From positions 62,001 through 126,000 of the forward strand of contig NZ_QBKT01000009.1 of NCBI RefSeq assembly GCF_003054265.1: a DNA stretch of 64,000 bases. The letters are read 5' to 3'. The DNA comes from Kordia periserrulae (GTDB taxonomy: Bacteria > Bacteroidota > Bacteroidia > Flavobacteriales > Flavobacteriaceae). The position numbers were made by a program, and so were the translations under genes. Under the pieces are notes generated by a model, which searched no databases, was not told the origin of the DNA, and saw only the letters and a program-made list of their open reading frames with translations. This document shows, piece after piece, positions 46,224-54,166 of this stretch (positions are counted from its first letter, which is position 1; every line of letters starts with the position of its first letter).

Positions 46224-46583
46224 ATGAGAGATTTTCGAAAATTGGATGTATGGAATAGTGCCATCGAGTTGGTAACAGATATTTATAAAATACTGGAACT
46301 ATTTCCCAACAAAGAGAAGTTTGGATTGAGTTCACAATTATCAAGAGCTGTCGTTTCGATTCCATCAAACATAGCTGAAGGTTGTGCCAAAGACTCGCAA
46401 AAAGATTTTATTAGATTTTTAAAAATAAGTTTAGGTTCTTCATTTGAAGTAGAAACTCAAATTATTATAGGAATGAAATTAGGCTATATTGAAGATAGAA
46501 GTGGACAAGAATTAATTGATAAATTACAAATATTGCAAAAAAGAATCAACGCGCTATCAAAATACGCAAAAACAAAAACCTAA
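46224..46583 (+). CDS. Four-helix-bundle protein (S23/TIGR02436-type)
   Basis: The 119-residue protein matches the family found in 23S rRNA intervening sequences and elsewhere: MRDFRKLDVWNSAIELVTDIY, then LFPNKEKFGLSSQLSRAVVSIPSNIAEGCAK, then FLKISLGSSFEVETQIIIGMKLGYI. Related proteins include the Avd accessory factor of diversity-generating retroelements, but no reverse transcriptase is here. The function in this context is unknown. The gene sits between prfA and pyrF and is flanked by inverted G/C-rich repeats, the right one overlapping its stop codon, suggesting it arrived as an inserted unit. Confidence 0.88.
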   Translation: MRDFRKLDVWNSAIELVTDIYKILELFPNKEKFGLSSQLSRAVVSIPSNIAEGCAKDSQKDFIRFLKISLGSSFEVETQIIIGMKLGYIEDRSGQELIDKLQILQKRINALSKYAKTKT

Positions 46584-46618
46584 AACCTAAAACCCAACAC
46601 CCAACACCTAACACCCAA
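46579..46618. repeat. C-rich repeat, right flank of the four-helix-bundle gene
   Basis: The plus strand reads CCTAAAACCTAAAACCCAAC and continues with ACCCAACACCTAACACCC, the complement of the left-flank pattern. It includes the stop codon of the four-helix-bundle gene and ends 4 bp before the pyrF start. Confidence 0.6.
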
Positions 46619-46622
46619 AAAA

Positions 46623-47438
46623 ATGACCACAACCCAACTCATAACGCAAATTCGGAAAAAGAAATCGTTTCTCTGTATTGGATTGGATGTAGATTTGCAG
46701 AAGATTCCGAAGTTTTTACTAGAAACTGACGATCCGATTTTTGAATTTAACAAAGCCATTATTGATGCTACACATCATTTGGCAGTGGCGTACAAACCGA
46801 ATACGGCTTTTTATGAAGCCTACGGTATCAAAGGTTGGCAAGCGTTGGAAAAAACCATTCAGTATCTAAATACCAATCACCCAGAAATCTTTACGATTGC
46901 AGATGCGAAACGTGGTGATATTGGAAATACTTCGAGCATGTATGCGAAAGCTTTTTTTGAAGATTTAGCGTTTGATTCGGTCACAGTAGCGCCCTATATG
47001 GGAAAAGATTCTGTAGAACCTTTTTTAGCGTTTCAAGGAAAACACACCATTTTATTGGCACTGACTTCGAATCAAGGTGCATTCGATTTTCAAACGAAAA
47101 TTATTGCTGACAAAGAAGTCTACAAACACGTATTGGAAACCTCTAAAACTTGGAAAAACAGCGAAAACTTGATGTATGTTGTTGGCGCTACCAAAGCGTC
47201 GTTTTTAGGAGAAATTCGTGAAATTGTTCCTGAAAGTTTTCTGTTAGTTCCTGGCGTTGGTGCGCAAGGTGGAAACCTGCAAGATGTTTGTAAATACGGA
47301 ATGACAGACAATATAGGGTTGTTGATTAATTCTTCTCGCGGAATAATTTACGCATCAACCGAAGTCGATTTTGCATCTGCAGCAGCGAAAAAAGCAGCCG
47401 AACTACAATCGCAAATGACAGCTATTTTAGAAGCATAA
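46623..47438 (+). CDS. pyrF: Orotidine 5'-phosphate decarboxylase (type 2)
   Basis: The enzyme makes UMP from OMP in pyrimidine synthesis. The 271-residue protein has the type 2 layout: [12 protein letters not shown] near 17-28, [12 protein letters not shown] near 58-69, the catalytic [19 protein letters not shown] near 98-116, and the phosphate-binding [12 protein letters not shown] near 208-219. It starts 4 bp after the C-rich repeat, so the repeat has displaced or supplies its leader. The BtuF-like gene begins 12 bp after the stop and is probably co-transcribed. Confidence 0.95.
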   Translation: MTTTQLITQIRKKKSFLCIGLDVDLQKIPKFLLETDDPIFEFNKAIIDATHHLAVAYKPNTAFYEAYGIKGWQALEKTIQYLNTNHPEIFTIADAKRGDIGNTSSMYAKAFFEDLAFDSVTVAPYMGKDSVEPFLAFQGKHTILLALTSNQGAFDFQTKIIADKEVYKHVLETSKTWKNSENLMYVVGATKASFLGEIREIVPESFLLVPGVGAQGGNLQDVCKYGMTDNIGLLINSSRGIIYASTEVDFASAAAKKAAELQSQMTAILEA

Positions 47439-47450
47439 CAATTGGTATTG

Positions 47451-48245
47451 ATGGAATTTACAGACCAATTACAACGAGCGTTCACACTTGAAAAAACGCC
47501 CAAACGCATCATTTCGTTAGTGCCCTCGCAAACCGAATTATTGTACGATTTAGGATTGGAAGATGCTGTGGTAGGAATTACCAAATTTTGTGTACATCCG
47601 TATCATTTCAAAAGTACCAAAACGGTTGTTGGTGGAACCAAAAACATCAAATTAGAAAAAATAAAAGCCTTGCAACCCGATATCATTCTGTGTAATAAAG
47701 AAGAAAATACACAGGAAATTGTGGAAACACTTGAAAAAATATGCCCTGTACACGTTTCCGATATCAAAACGATTGACGATACGCTGGAAATGATTTCACA
47801 ATATGGTAATATGTTTAAATGTAATACCAAAGCTGCTAAAATCAACCAAAAAATTCAATTTCATTTAAAAGATTTTCAGGCGTTTGTAAAAGATATTCCT
47901 TTGCAAAAAGTAGCGTATTTTATCTGGCGAAAGCCTTGGATGGCGGCTGGAAAAGATACGTTTATCAATCATTTATTAGCGCTTTGTAAGTTTGAAAATA
48001 TATACGAATCGCACGGAAGATATCCTGAAGTCACTATTGAAAACATTCGTGAAGAAGGCGATCCAGATATTGTGATGCTTTCTTCTGAACCTTATCCATT
48101 TAAAGAGGAACATGCGTTTGAACTGGGAAGATATACACATCACGCCAAAACCATTTTTGTAGATGGAGAATACTTTAGTTGGTACGGTTCACGACTGGTG
48201 AAAGCTTTTGACTATTTTAAGAAACTTCACAAACGGTTAGAATAA
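47451..48245 (+). CDS. BtuF-like helical-backbone metal receptor protein without signal peptide
   Basis: The start is the ATG at 47451 (MEFTDQLQRAF); the in-frame TTG at 47442 adds three residues without support. The 264-residue protein has the substrate-binding fold of B12/iron transporters (KRIISLVPSQTELLYDLGLEDAVVGIT, KIKALQPDIILCNKEEN, and a second lobe with WMAAGKDTFINHLLALCKFENIY). There is no signal peptide or lipobox, so it is probably cytoplasmic and not the usual periplasmic receptor. A B12-dependent mutase is 7 kb away, but no transporter is near. Its ligand is unknown. Confidence 0.8.
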   Translation: MEFTDQLQRAFTLEKTPKRIISLVPSQTELLYDLGLEDAVVGITKFCVHPYHFKSTKTVVGGTKNIKLEKIKALQPDIILCNKEENTQEIVETLEKICPVHVSDIKTIDDTLEMISQYGNMFKCNTKAAKINQKIQFHLKDFQAFVKDIPLQKVAYFIWRKPWMAAGKDTFINHLLALCKFENIYESHGRYPEVTIENIREEGDPDIVMLSSEPYPFKEEHAFELGRYTHHAKTIFVDGEYFSWYGSRLVKAFDYFKKLHKRLE

Positions 48246-48247
48246 AA

Positions 48248-48273
48248 AAAATCGGGCAATGAGACCCGATTTT
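48248..48273 (+). terminator. Terminator after the BtuF-like gene
   Basis: AAAATCGGG and CCCGATTTT pair across an 8-nt loop, followed by GCTTTTT. It starts 2 bp after the stop. The rest of the gap to 48526 is AT-rich, with a weak TATCTTGA box at 48494. Confidence 0.85.
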
Positions 48274-48525
48274 GCTTTTTAACTAACCCAAAAAATGTTG
48301 TAGTAGATTATTACAACACTGCAAATATAGGTTGAAAACCCAGTTTTGTATGTTAAGAGAATATTAGAAATTGATTAAAAAATGTTAACAATTGTGAAAG
48401 TTACTGCTTGATTATCAATGAAAATCGTTTTTTGAAATATGCTTAGCTATTGCTTTTTAAAATAAATTTAGAAGAATTTTAGCGAAATTGTAGTATCTTG
48501 ATGAGAACAACATAATTCTCCTGTC

Positions 48526-49029
48526 ATGAAAAAACTTCTCCTTATTTGTATTGCCCTTTTTTCGTTATATGGTTTTGCACAACAAAAATCCTGTGCGTGC
48601 TGTACAGAAAATCATCAAGCGTTTGACTTTTGGGTAGGAACGTGGAATGTGACAAATCCTGATGGAACTCCTGCGGGAAAAAATATAATTACAAAGATTG
48701 AAGACGAGTGTGTATTGCGCGAAAACTGGACCAGTGCAAAAGCGGGATATACGGGAACGAGTTATAATTTTTACAACGCACAAAAAAAGCAATGGGAGCA
48801 AATTTGGATTGACAATCAAGGGGCAAGCTTGCACTTAAAAGGCAACAGAGTTGGCAACCAAATGATTTTACAAAGCGATGAAGTTACGTCTCCCAAAGGT
48901 CAAAAATACGTAAACAGAGTCACGTGGACGTTGAATGAAAATGGTTCCGTGCGACAACATTGGGAAACGTCTACCGATCAAAAAACGTGGCAAACATCTT
49001 TTGATGGTTTGTATGTGAAAGAACAATAA
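48526..49029 (+). CDS. Secreted lipocalin-like protein (DUF1579-like)
   Basis: The 167-residue protein has a signal peptide (LLLICIALFSLYGFAQQ) and then ACCTENHQAFDFWVGTWNVT, with FWVGTWxV at about 34-40, the start typical of DUF1579-like barrels. Strands follow with conserved aromatic pairs (YNFYNAQKKQWEQIWID, RQHWETSTDQKTW). The two adjacent Cys after the signal might be lipidated or form a disulfide. The role is unknown. It is convergent with the peptidase gene (38 bp between stops). Confidence 0.7.
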   Translation: MKKLLLICIALFSLYGFAQQKSCACCTENHQAFDFWVGTWNVTNPDGTPAGKNIITKIEDECVLRENWTSAKAGYTGTSYNFYNAQKKQWEQIWIDNQGASLHLKGNRVGNQMILQSDEVTSPKGQKYVNRVTWTLNENGSVRQHWETSTDQKTWQTSFDGLYVKEQ

Positions 49030-49067
49030 TTCAAGTTTAAGTTCAGTTTCAACTTCAAATCCTAACT

Positions 49068-50147
49068 TCAAACCTTTCCAAGTTGCACTGCTTCTTGCAT
49101 GACTTGATAGCGTTTGCGCCACACAGTTAAATCTTTATTCAGATGGTCATCAATATGTACGGGATCTTTGGTGTTGAAATTTCCGCCCCAGCGTAATTCT
49201 GGATCGTCAATAATTAAGGTTAAAAAAAACTTTACAGGATCTGGAACGTTTGGATATTTTGCCAATACTTTCGAATTTGCCCATTTGCCATTTCCATATT
49301 GTAAGTTCATATCAATTCCGTGTCCTGCCAAATGATTCGAAAACGTTGCAGGCGGCACAATAGCACCTTGCACATTCGTTGTAGTTCTAAAAGAGCTTGT
49401 TACGTATACAAACACATTGGCGCGTTTGGCATAACCGTTAATTTTTTCGAGTGCAGGTACAAATTCCACATCAGCTCTGCATGGTTTTCCTGAAAAATTA
49501 GAAGCTTCAAACAAAACTAGTGGTGATTTTTTACTAGGTAAATTCTGCGGAGCCAAATCACTCCATTTAGCGCCGTAATATTGATTGATATCGTTTAGGA
49601 ATAAATTAATCAATGGTCGCGTCAGCAAATCACCATCTGATTGAATATTGTGGTCACTGGCATATTTTATCACAGCATTTCGCGTACTATTTCCATAGAA
49701 TCCGTCTGCGCCGAATTTCGCAAAATTCAATTCTTCGCCATATCCTTCTGTATTTAAAAACACTTGAATGGCGGTAATGCTCATTTTAGTTCCTTTGGAA
49801 ATGTATTTTTTGGTGCGCAAATCGGATGTATGAATTTGCCATAATACATACATTTCTGGAAGAAAATCATGGCGTTCTAAAATTAATTTTGCCAAATCAT
49901 CTGTGACTTTATCACCATTGGTATTCACCCCATTTCGTTTTGCAAAAGCGGCTACGGCAGTAGCAGTGGCGCGCCCGTAATCGCCATCAGCTTGGTAATT
50001 ATCCCATTTCAGTTCTTTCCGAAAACCCAATTCAAAAAGTGTTCGTTGCAAATCGGTGATTAAGACCTTATCGTTTGACCCTCGAAATAACAATCGGTCA
50101 ATATTTCCTTTTTTTAAAGCGGCTTCCAATATATTTGAACATTCCAT
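49068..50147 (-). CDS. Leaderless M15 peptidase with two peptidoglycan-binding repeats (effector-like)
   Basis: The 359-residue protein has no signal peptide. Two peptidoglycan-binding-type repeats occupy about 20-95 (LQRTLFELGF...ADGDYGRATATAVAAFAKRNG) and 122-190 (IQVFLNTEGYG...GADGFYGNSTRNAVIKYA). The C-terminal domain fits the M15 D,D-peptidase family: SSFR at 251-254, NHLAGHGIDM with H272 and D279, and PVHIDDH with H331 as zinc ligands or catalytic residues. It should cut cell-wall peptide links. It lies 78 bp after a nuclease-toxin gene on the same strand. Without a signal peptide it must be delivered or released otherwise; cargo of an injection system and a lysis enzyme are both possible. 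Confidence 0.8.
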   Translation of the reverse strand: MECSNILEAALKKGNIDRLLFRGSNDKVLITDLQRTLFELGFRKELKWDNYQADGDYGRATATAVAAFAKRNGVNTNGDKVTDDLAKLILERHDFLPEMYVLWQIHTSDLRTKKYISKGTKMSITAIQVFLNTEGYGEELNFAKFGADGFYGNSTRNAVIKYASDHNIQSDGDLLTRPLINLFLNDINQYYGAKWSDLAPQNLPSKKSPLVLFEASNFSGKPCRADVEFVPALEKINGYAKRANVFVYVTSSFRTTTNVQGAIVPPATFSNHLAGHGIDMNLQYGNGKWANSKVLAKYPNVPDPVKFFLTLIIDDPELRWGGNFNTKDPVHIDDHLNKDLTVWRKRYQVMQEAVQLGKV

Positions 50148-50225
50148 GGTGATATCATTTTAGTTGTCAGCAAATTAAGAAAAAATAAAGAGAGTCAAAA
50201 AGAGGAAAAACACGGAGTTTACAAA

Positions 50226-50846
50226 CTATCGCAAATCATCAATGTAGCCTTTGGCTTTGCCTGTTCTTTTAGGTCTGTTTTTCTTTCGTAAAGTGTTTGT
50301 AAGTTTATCAAATTGCGCTCTGGTTACTTTTCCTTTTCTCCATTTGTGTTGTTTGGCAAGTCCGAATGCGTATTTGTTATAATTAGGATGACTTCCACCA
50401 CCTTTGATATGGTGCATTTTTCCTTTATCCAATCTTTTGATTCGTAAATGATTGGTATTACGTCTGCCAGAAGGTAGCATCATACCATTGACAGCACTAT
50501 TTGCCCACGACTTCGGAATTCCGTAATCTCTGCATACTTGCGCAGGAATTAAATGTTGTGCTTCGCGTCCGCGTTTCCATTTTTTAAAGTCAATTCCTTT
50601 TACTCGCTTTCCGCCACCTCTTTTAAAGCGTTCTCTAGCAAGTTTTCCAGAATCTCCGTATTTGGTTTTTACAAATTGGATAACCTGTCTTTGAACAGTC
50701 GTGTTTTTTGCTGTGTTTTGAAATAAACCGGAAGGATTGAAACTTTGAGAACGATTGTCTACTAACTGAAAAACAGCACGTTGATGCACAACATTGGCAG
50801 CAGCTTGTTGTTTCTTTTTGGGTATTTGAGTAAGAAGATGTTGCAT
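50226..50846 (-). CDS. AHH-type nuclease toxin with VFQLVDNR head motif, possible injection-system cargo
   Basis: The 206-residue, very basic protein has no signal peptide. VFQLVDNR at 25-32 resembles the FQLVDNRPEAVAQRKLQ motif that, from memory, marks many proteins linked to extracellular contractile injection systems. The C-terminal half follows the AHH/HNH nuclease pattern: AQHLIP at 96-101 (AHHxIP-like, first His replaced by Gln), NGMMLP at 120-125, and HHIKGGGSHPNYN at 145-157. I expect DNase activity. The substituted first His could weaken catalysis. No obvious immunity gene is adjacent; the following M15 gene is co-oriented. The cargo assignment is inferred; the nuclease fold is better supported. 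Confidence 0.7.
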   Translation of the reverse strand: MQHLLTQIPKKKQQAAANVVHQRAVFQLVDNRSQSFNPSGLFQNTAKNTTVQRQVIQFVKTKYGDSGKLARERFKRGGGKRVKGIDFKKWKRGREAQHLIPAQVCRDYGIPKSWANSAVNGMMLPSGRRNTNHLRIKRLDKGKMHHIKGGGSHPNYNKYAFGLAKQHKWRKGKVTRAQFDKLTNTLRKKNRPKRTGKAKGYIDDLR

Positions 50847-50972
50847 GACTTACGTTCGATTGTTCCACACTACAATCAGTAAGTTAGCTTAAATAGGTAA
50901 CACCATTAAGAAATATTTGATTTTGTCTACGAAATGTATATGCGCACAGAAAAAATATCTGTAAGCTTCCTA

Positions 50973-51176
50973 TTATTTCAAATCGGCGAGTAATTCTAAG
51001 GCTTTTTGGGCGTCTTCTTTCGCTACGTGCAATTCAATATCGCCGCCTAAAATTCCCGCATAAGCGGTATCCATTTTATTGATTTCGAAATAATTAATTC
51101 CAGCTTCATTCAAAATATGTTTTGCATCCATAATTTGAATTTGAACATTGCTTGTATATATTTTTACTCTACTCAT
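50973..51176 (-). CDS. DUF2007 small protein
   Basis: The 67-residue protein (VKIYTSNVQIQIMDAKHILNEAGI, then GGDIELHVAKEDAQKALELL) has the DUF2007 pattern, a ferredoxin-like small domain of unknown signalling role. It is not preceded by a signal peptide. It is upstream of the toxin gene on the same strand but 126 bp away, and I do not see it as an immunity protein. Confidence 0.82.
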   Translation of the reverse strand: MSRVKIYTSNVQIQIMDAKHILNEAGINYFEINKMDTAYAGILGGDIELHVAKEDAQKALELLADLK

Positions 51177-51320
51177 ATATCAGTCATTAAAAAGTGTTCT
51201 ATTAAGATACGAAAAATTACAGGATTTTATCAAAATTTAAAAGAAGATTCTTTCTGAATTTGAATGTAATTGAGTTTCAGCTACTTTCGTATTCAATCTT
51301 TCAATTATTCAATCATTTAA

Positions 51321-51794
51321 TCACTTATGTTGATAGCAAAATCCGCCATTTTTCACTTTTCGTCGACACAATTTCCCTGATTTTGTTCGCGCTCCACATA
51401 TAGAAGTCGTAGATTTTTTAGGAGCCGTTGCGCGACTGTTTTCTTGTTTGGTATGTTGAAAACAATAACCGTTTGCCAGTTTTGTAAAGTGTTTGCAGCG
51501 CGTTCCTTTTTGTGTAGTTCCTTTACATCGTACTGTAGAAGCCTTTCCAACAGACTTATCGGCAAAGTTATTTCCTTTTTTTAATTGATGAATTGGCGGT
51601 GGTTTGCATATTTTACAAGGTGTCAATTTAGCAGCCTTAATTTCTGCAACACCAGAAAGTTTTTTAGAAACATTTTCCACCATTCTACACGAACTCAAAT
51701 GATATCGCGCTCCCGAAGGTGTTTTATATACGTTTTGTGCATAACATTGTATACATGTTATGAATAAAAAGAAAATGAAGGTTAATTTTTTCAA
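51321..51794 (-). CDS. Secreted protein with repeated C/H zinc-type motifs
   Basis: The 157-residue protein has a signal peptide (LTFIFFLFITCIQCYAQ). After a basic first domain with CRMVENVSKKL and CKICKPP, two similar motifs follow: RCKGTTQKGTRCKHFT...YCFQH near 88-113 and ICGARTKSGKLCRRKV...FCYQH near 133-156. Each has C-x7/8-C...C-x2-H, a possible metal site of the DUF5763 type. A secreted metal-binding protein is the best guess; the function is unknown. Confidence 0.7.
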   Translation of the reverse strand: MKKLTFIFFLFITCIQCYAQNVYKTPSGARYHLSSCRMVENVSKKLSGVAEIKAAKLTPCKICKPPPIHQLKKGNNFADKSVGKASTVRCKGTTQKGTRCKHFTKLANGYCFQHTKQENSRATAPKKSTTSICGARTKSGKLCRRKVKNGGFCYQHK

Positions 51795-51933
51795 ATGAAA
51801 TCAGATAAAGCCTAAAATTAGACAAATCTTCAAACATTAGAAAATGGTTTCCCGTAAAAATAGCAGAGAAACGTATAGTTCTGTAAATTAACAAATAGGG
51901 CAATCAAAAAGCGAAAACCCAAAAGCAAAGCGA

Positions 51934-51961
51934 CCTAACACCTAAAACCTAACACCCAAAA
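51934..51961. repeat. C-rich repeat, third copy of the TTAGG/GTGTTGGG family
   Basis: The plus strand reads CCTAACACCTAAAACCTAAC then ACCCAAAA, one base before the stop of the minus-strand DUF4197 gene, so it is G-rich in that gene's sense direction, as at 46128-46162 after prfA. Confidence 0.6.
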
Positions 51962-51962
51962 A

Positions 51963-52664
51963 TCAATCCTGCAAAGCAAACACCTTCTTCAACAAATCCG
52001 TAGTTCTGGAGCTAACTTTGGTGCGAATCTTTTTCTCTTCAACCGCAATCATCGTGTACACACCTTTCAATGCTTCGTTGGTTACATAATCGGTCAAATC
52101 TGGATTGACGTCGTTCACTAGCGGGAGTTTGTTATATCGCTCAATCAAATTCGTCCAAATTCTGTCCGCGCCTACTTTGGCAAACGAATTCTGAATGACA
52201 GGTTGAAATTTATTGTACAACGCGGTTGTTGTTTTATTTTGCAAGTACTGAGTTGCTGCATTATCGGCACCGAGTAGAATATTTTTGGCATCATCAAACG
52301 TGATGTCTTTTACGGCATTTACAAAAATAGGCGTCGCTTCTTTTACAGCATCTTCAGCAGCTCTGTTCAGCATTTTAATTCCGTCATCTGCCAAACTTCC
52401 CAGTCCGATATCGCGCAAGGTTTTCTCTACCTTTTGCAGTTCTGCGGGCATCAAAATCTTTACCAAACCATTCTTGTAAAAACCATCTTTTAAGGTTAAC
52501 TTTTGGACTTGAAGATCAATTCCTTTATCCAATGCTTGACGCAATCCTGCAGCAATATCAGCGTTTCCGATAGTTCCCTGTGGCAATTGATTTACTACTT
52601 GTTGTAATTCCGCGCAAGAATTCAATAGCAACAATCCGACAAAAGCAATCATGATTTTTTTCAT
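51963..52664 (-). CDS. DUF4197-family lipoprotein
   Basis: The 233-residue protein has a lipoprotein signal (MIAFVGLLLLNSCAEL, Cys near 17) and a largely helical body typical of DUF4197: NADIAAGLRQALDKGID, then SLADDGIKMLNRAAEDAV, and KPxNKFQPVIQNSF-like helices near 155-175. It is predicted to sit on the periplasmic face of the outer membrane. The function is unknown. It ends against the C-rich repeat. Confidence 0.88.
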   Translation of the reverse strand: MKKIMIAFVGLLLLNSCAELQQVVNQLPQGTIGNADIAAGLRQALDKGIDLQVQKLTLKDGFYKNGLVKILMPAELQKVEKTLRDIGLGSLADDGIKMLNRAAEDAVKEATPIFVNAVKDITFDDAKNILLGADNAATQYLQNKTTTALYNKFQPVIQNSFAKVGADRIWTNLIERYNKLPLVNDVNPDLTDYVTNEALKGVYTMIAVEEKKIRTKVSSRTTDLLKKVFALQD

Positions 52665-52780
52665 AAGTCTGTATTTAGATTTTAATATGCAAAAAGTACA
52701 AAAGGTTTGTGCAAAACCAAAATGTATTTCGGTAAAATTTCAAAAAACAGCTATACAGCAAAAAGCGTATAATAATCCTG

Positions 52781-52788
52781 TATATTTG
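52781..52788 (+). promoter_or_regulatory. -7 element of the Crp-type regulator gene
   Basis: TATATTTG matches TAnnTTTG, 21 bp before the TTG start at 52810. An ATG at 52805 is followed at once by in-frame ATT and TGA, so it cannot start the gene. Confidence 0.65.
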
Positions 52789-52809
52789 TGATATAAACCA
52801 AAAAATGAT

Positions 52810-53397
52810 TTGAAAGACTATCAAAATATACTAAACAACATCAAGCGTTATGTTCAGCTAACACCAGAAGATGAACAGCAATTTATTTCCATTGTACGTA
52901 CAACAACTGTAAAACGTAGACAATTTATTGTACAACCCAATTTTGTATGTTCGCACCAAACGTATGTCGTAAAAGGTACATTGAGAAGCTATTTTGTGAC
53001 GGATGAAGGTGTAGAACATACCATTCAGTTTGCTGTTGAAGATTGGTTTATCAGTGATTTTAATAGTTACATTACACAAACACCTGCTTCGTTATTTGTA
53101 GAAGCATTGGAAGATTCAATAGTGCAACAAATTAGCTATAAAGATGTGGAAGCCTTGTGTGCCGCGAATCCAAAATTTGAACATTTTTTTAGATTGGTAG
53201 CGCAAAAATCATTTGCCTTTTCGCAACGCCGTATACTCTCAAACTTAGGGAAAACCGCAGAAGAGCGTTATCTTGAATTTTACAATTTATATCCATCCAT
53301 CGTGCAACGTGTTCCGCAATATGCATTGGCTTCCTATCTTGGAATGTCTGCAGAATTTTTAAGCAAGATTCGGAAACGTTTGACACAAAAATCTTGA
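52810..53397 (+). CDS. Crp/Fnr-family transcriptional regulator
   Basis: The 195-residue protein starts at TTG 52810 (MKDYQNILNNIK); no ATG lies in frame nearby, and the position fits the promoter box. Residues about 20-130 are a cyclic-nucleotide-binding-type jelly roll (FIVQPNFVCSHQTYVVKGTLRSYFVTDEGVEHTIQFAVEDWFISD). About 150-190 are a short winged helix (YPSIVQRVPQYALASYLGMSAEFLSKIRKRL). No Fnr-type Cys cluster is seen. It is followed by a peroxiredoxin and an SDR gene, its probable targets, with a perfect palindrome at its stop codon. Confidence 0.9.
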   Translation: MKDYQNILNNIKRYVQLTPEDEQQFISIVRTTTVKRRQFIVQPNFVCSHQTYVVKGTLRSYFVTDEGVEHTIQFAVEDWFISDFNSYITQTPASLFVEALEDSIVQQISYKDVEALCAANPKFEHFFRLVAQKSFAFSQRRILSNLGKTAEERYLEFYNLYPSIVQRVPQYALASYLGMSAEFLSKIRKRLTQKS

Positions 53398-53410
53398 ACT
53401 AGTTCAAGAT
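53391..53410. promoter_or_regulatory. Perfect 20-bp palindrome over the regulator stop codon
   Basis: ATCTTGAACTAGTTCAAGAT is fully self-complementary with no loop, more like an operator than a terminator. It overlaps the TGA at 53395-53397 and lies 86 bp before the peroxiredoxin start. Confidence 0.55.
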
Positions 53411-53496
53411 GATTTCTTAAATCAGTTCATTTTTTATCAACGCTGCAAGCTGCAATTTTGTACTGTCAATATTGGCATTATCAAAATCACACGAAA

Positions 53497-54162
53497 ATGA
53501 ATTCAAACAAAAACATTCCTTCCTATGCAGAAGGGTTAGAAGAATTACAAAACAATTTAGGAAACATGTTGCCCAAAGAAGCATTAGCCATATTTGAATC
53601 TGATGCTGCGCAGTTACAAGCAACACACACAACAATTTTACAACTTCAAAAAGGAGATACCGCACCTGACTTTTCTTTGTCCAATGCCATTGGAGAAACC
53701 ATCACGCTAAATGTGCTTTTGCAAAAAAGCAAAGTCGTTTTAACATTTTACAGAGGTACTTGGTGTCCGTATTGTAATTTACAATTGCATCAATACCAAC
53801 AAGTATTGGGGGAAATAACATCACTCGGAGCTCAATTAGTTGCAATTTCTCCACAAACACCTGACGAATCACTAACCATCAAAGAAAAAAACAATTTGCA
53901 ATTTGAAGTGTTGAGTGACAACGGAAATATAGTGGCAAAACAATTTACAACAGTATTTAAAAATGATGAAAAGCCTATTGCAGCGATGATCGACTTGGGC
54001 ATCAATTTTGACAATCACTATGCAGATGATTCACAAGAATTGCCAATACCAGCTGTATTCATCATTGAAAAAGACCGAACAATTTCTTTTGCAAAAGCCA
54101 TTGATGGTGACTATAGAAATAGAGTAGAAGCTTCCGAAATTATCAATGCATTAAAAAAATAA
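53497..54162 (+). CDS. AhpC/TSA-type peroxiredoxin-like protein
   Basis: The start is the ATG at 53497 (MNSNKNIPSYAEGL). The 221-residue protein has a thioredoxin-like fold with TFYRGTWCPYCNLQLHQYQQ near 95-114, whose Cys pair (CPYC) is a redox or peroxidatic site. GDTAPDFSLSNAIGETITL near 54-72 is the usual peroxiredoxin entry. It probably reduces peroxides or disulfides. The SDR gene begins 4 bp after the stop, so the two are in one operon. The upstream palindrome and Crp-type regulator suggest stress control. Confidence 0.88.
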   Translation: MNSNKNIPSYAEGLEELQNNLGNMLPKEALAIFESDAAQLQATHTTILQLQKGDTAPDFSLSNAIGETITLNVLLQKSKVVLTFYRGTWCPYCNLQLHQYQQVLGEITSLGAQLVAISPQTPDESLTIKEKNNLQFEVLSDNGNIVAKQFTTVFKNDEKPIAAMIDLGINFDNHYADDSQELPIPAVFIIEKDRTISFAKAIDGDYRNRVEASEIINALKK

Positions 54163-54166
54163 TACG

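Noticed and set aside
47442-47450. TTG start for the BtuF-like protein at 47442
   Set aside because: The ATG at 47451 is nearby and the TTG adds only three residues.
50973-51176. DUF2007 gene as an immunity gene for the nuclease
   Set aside because: It matches a common housekeeping-type family and lies upstream at a 126-bp distance, so no specific link is supported.
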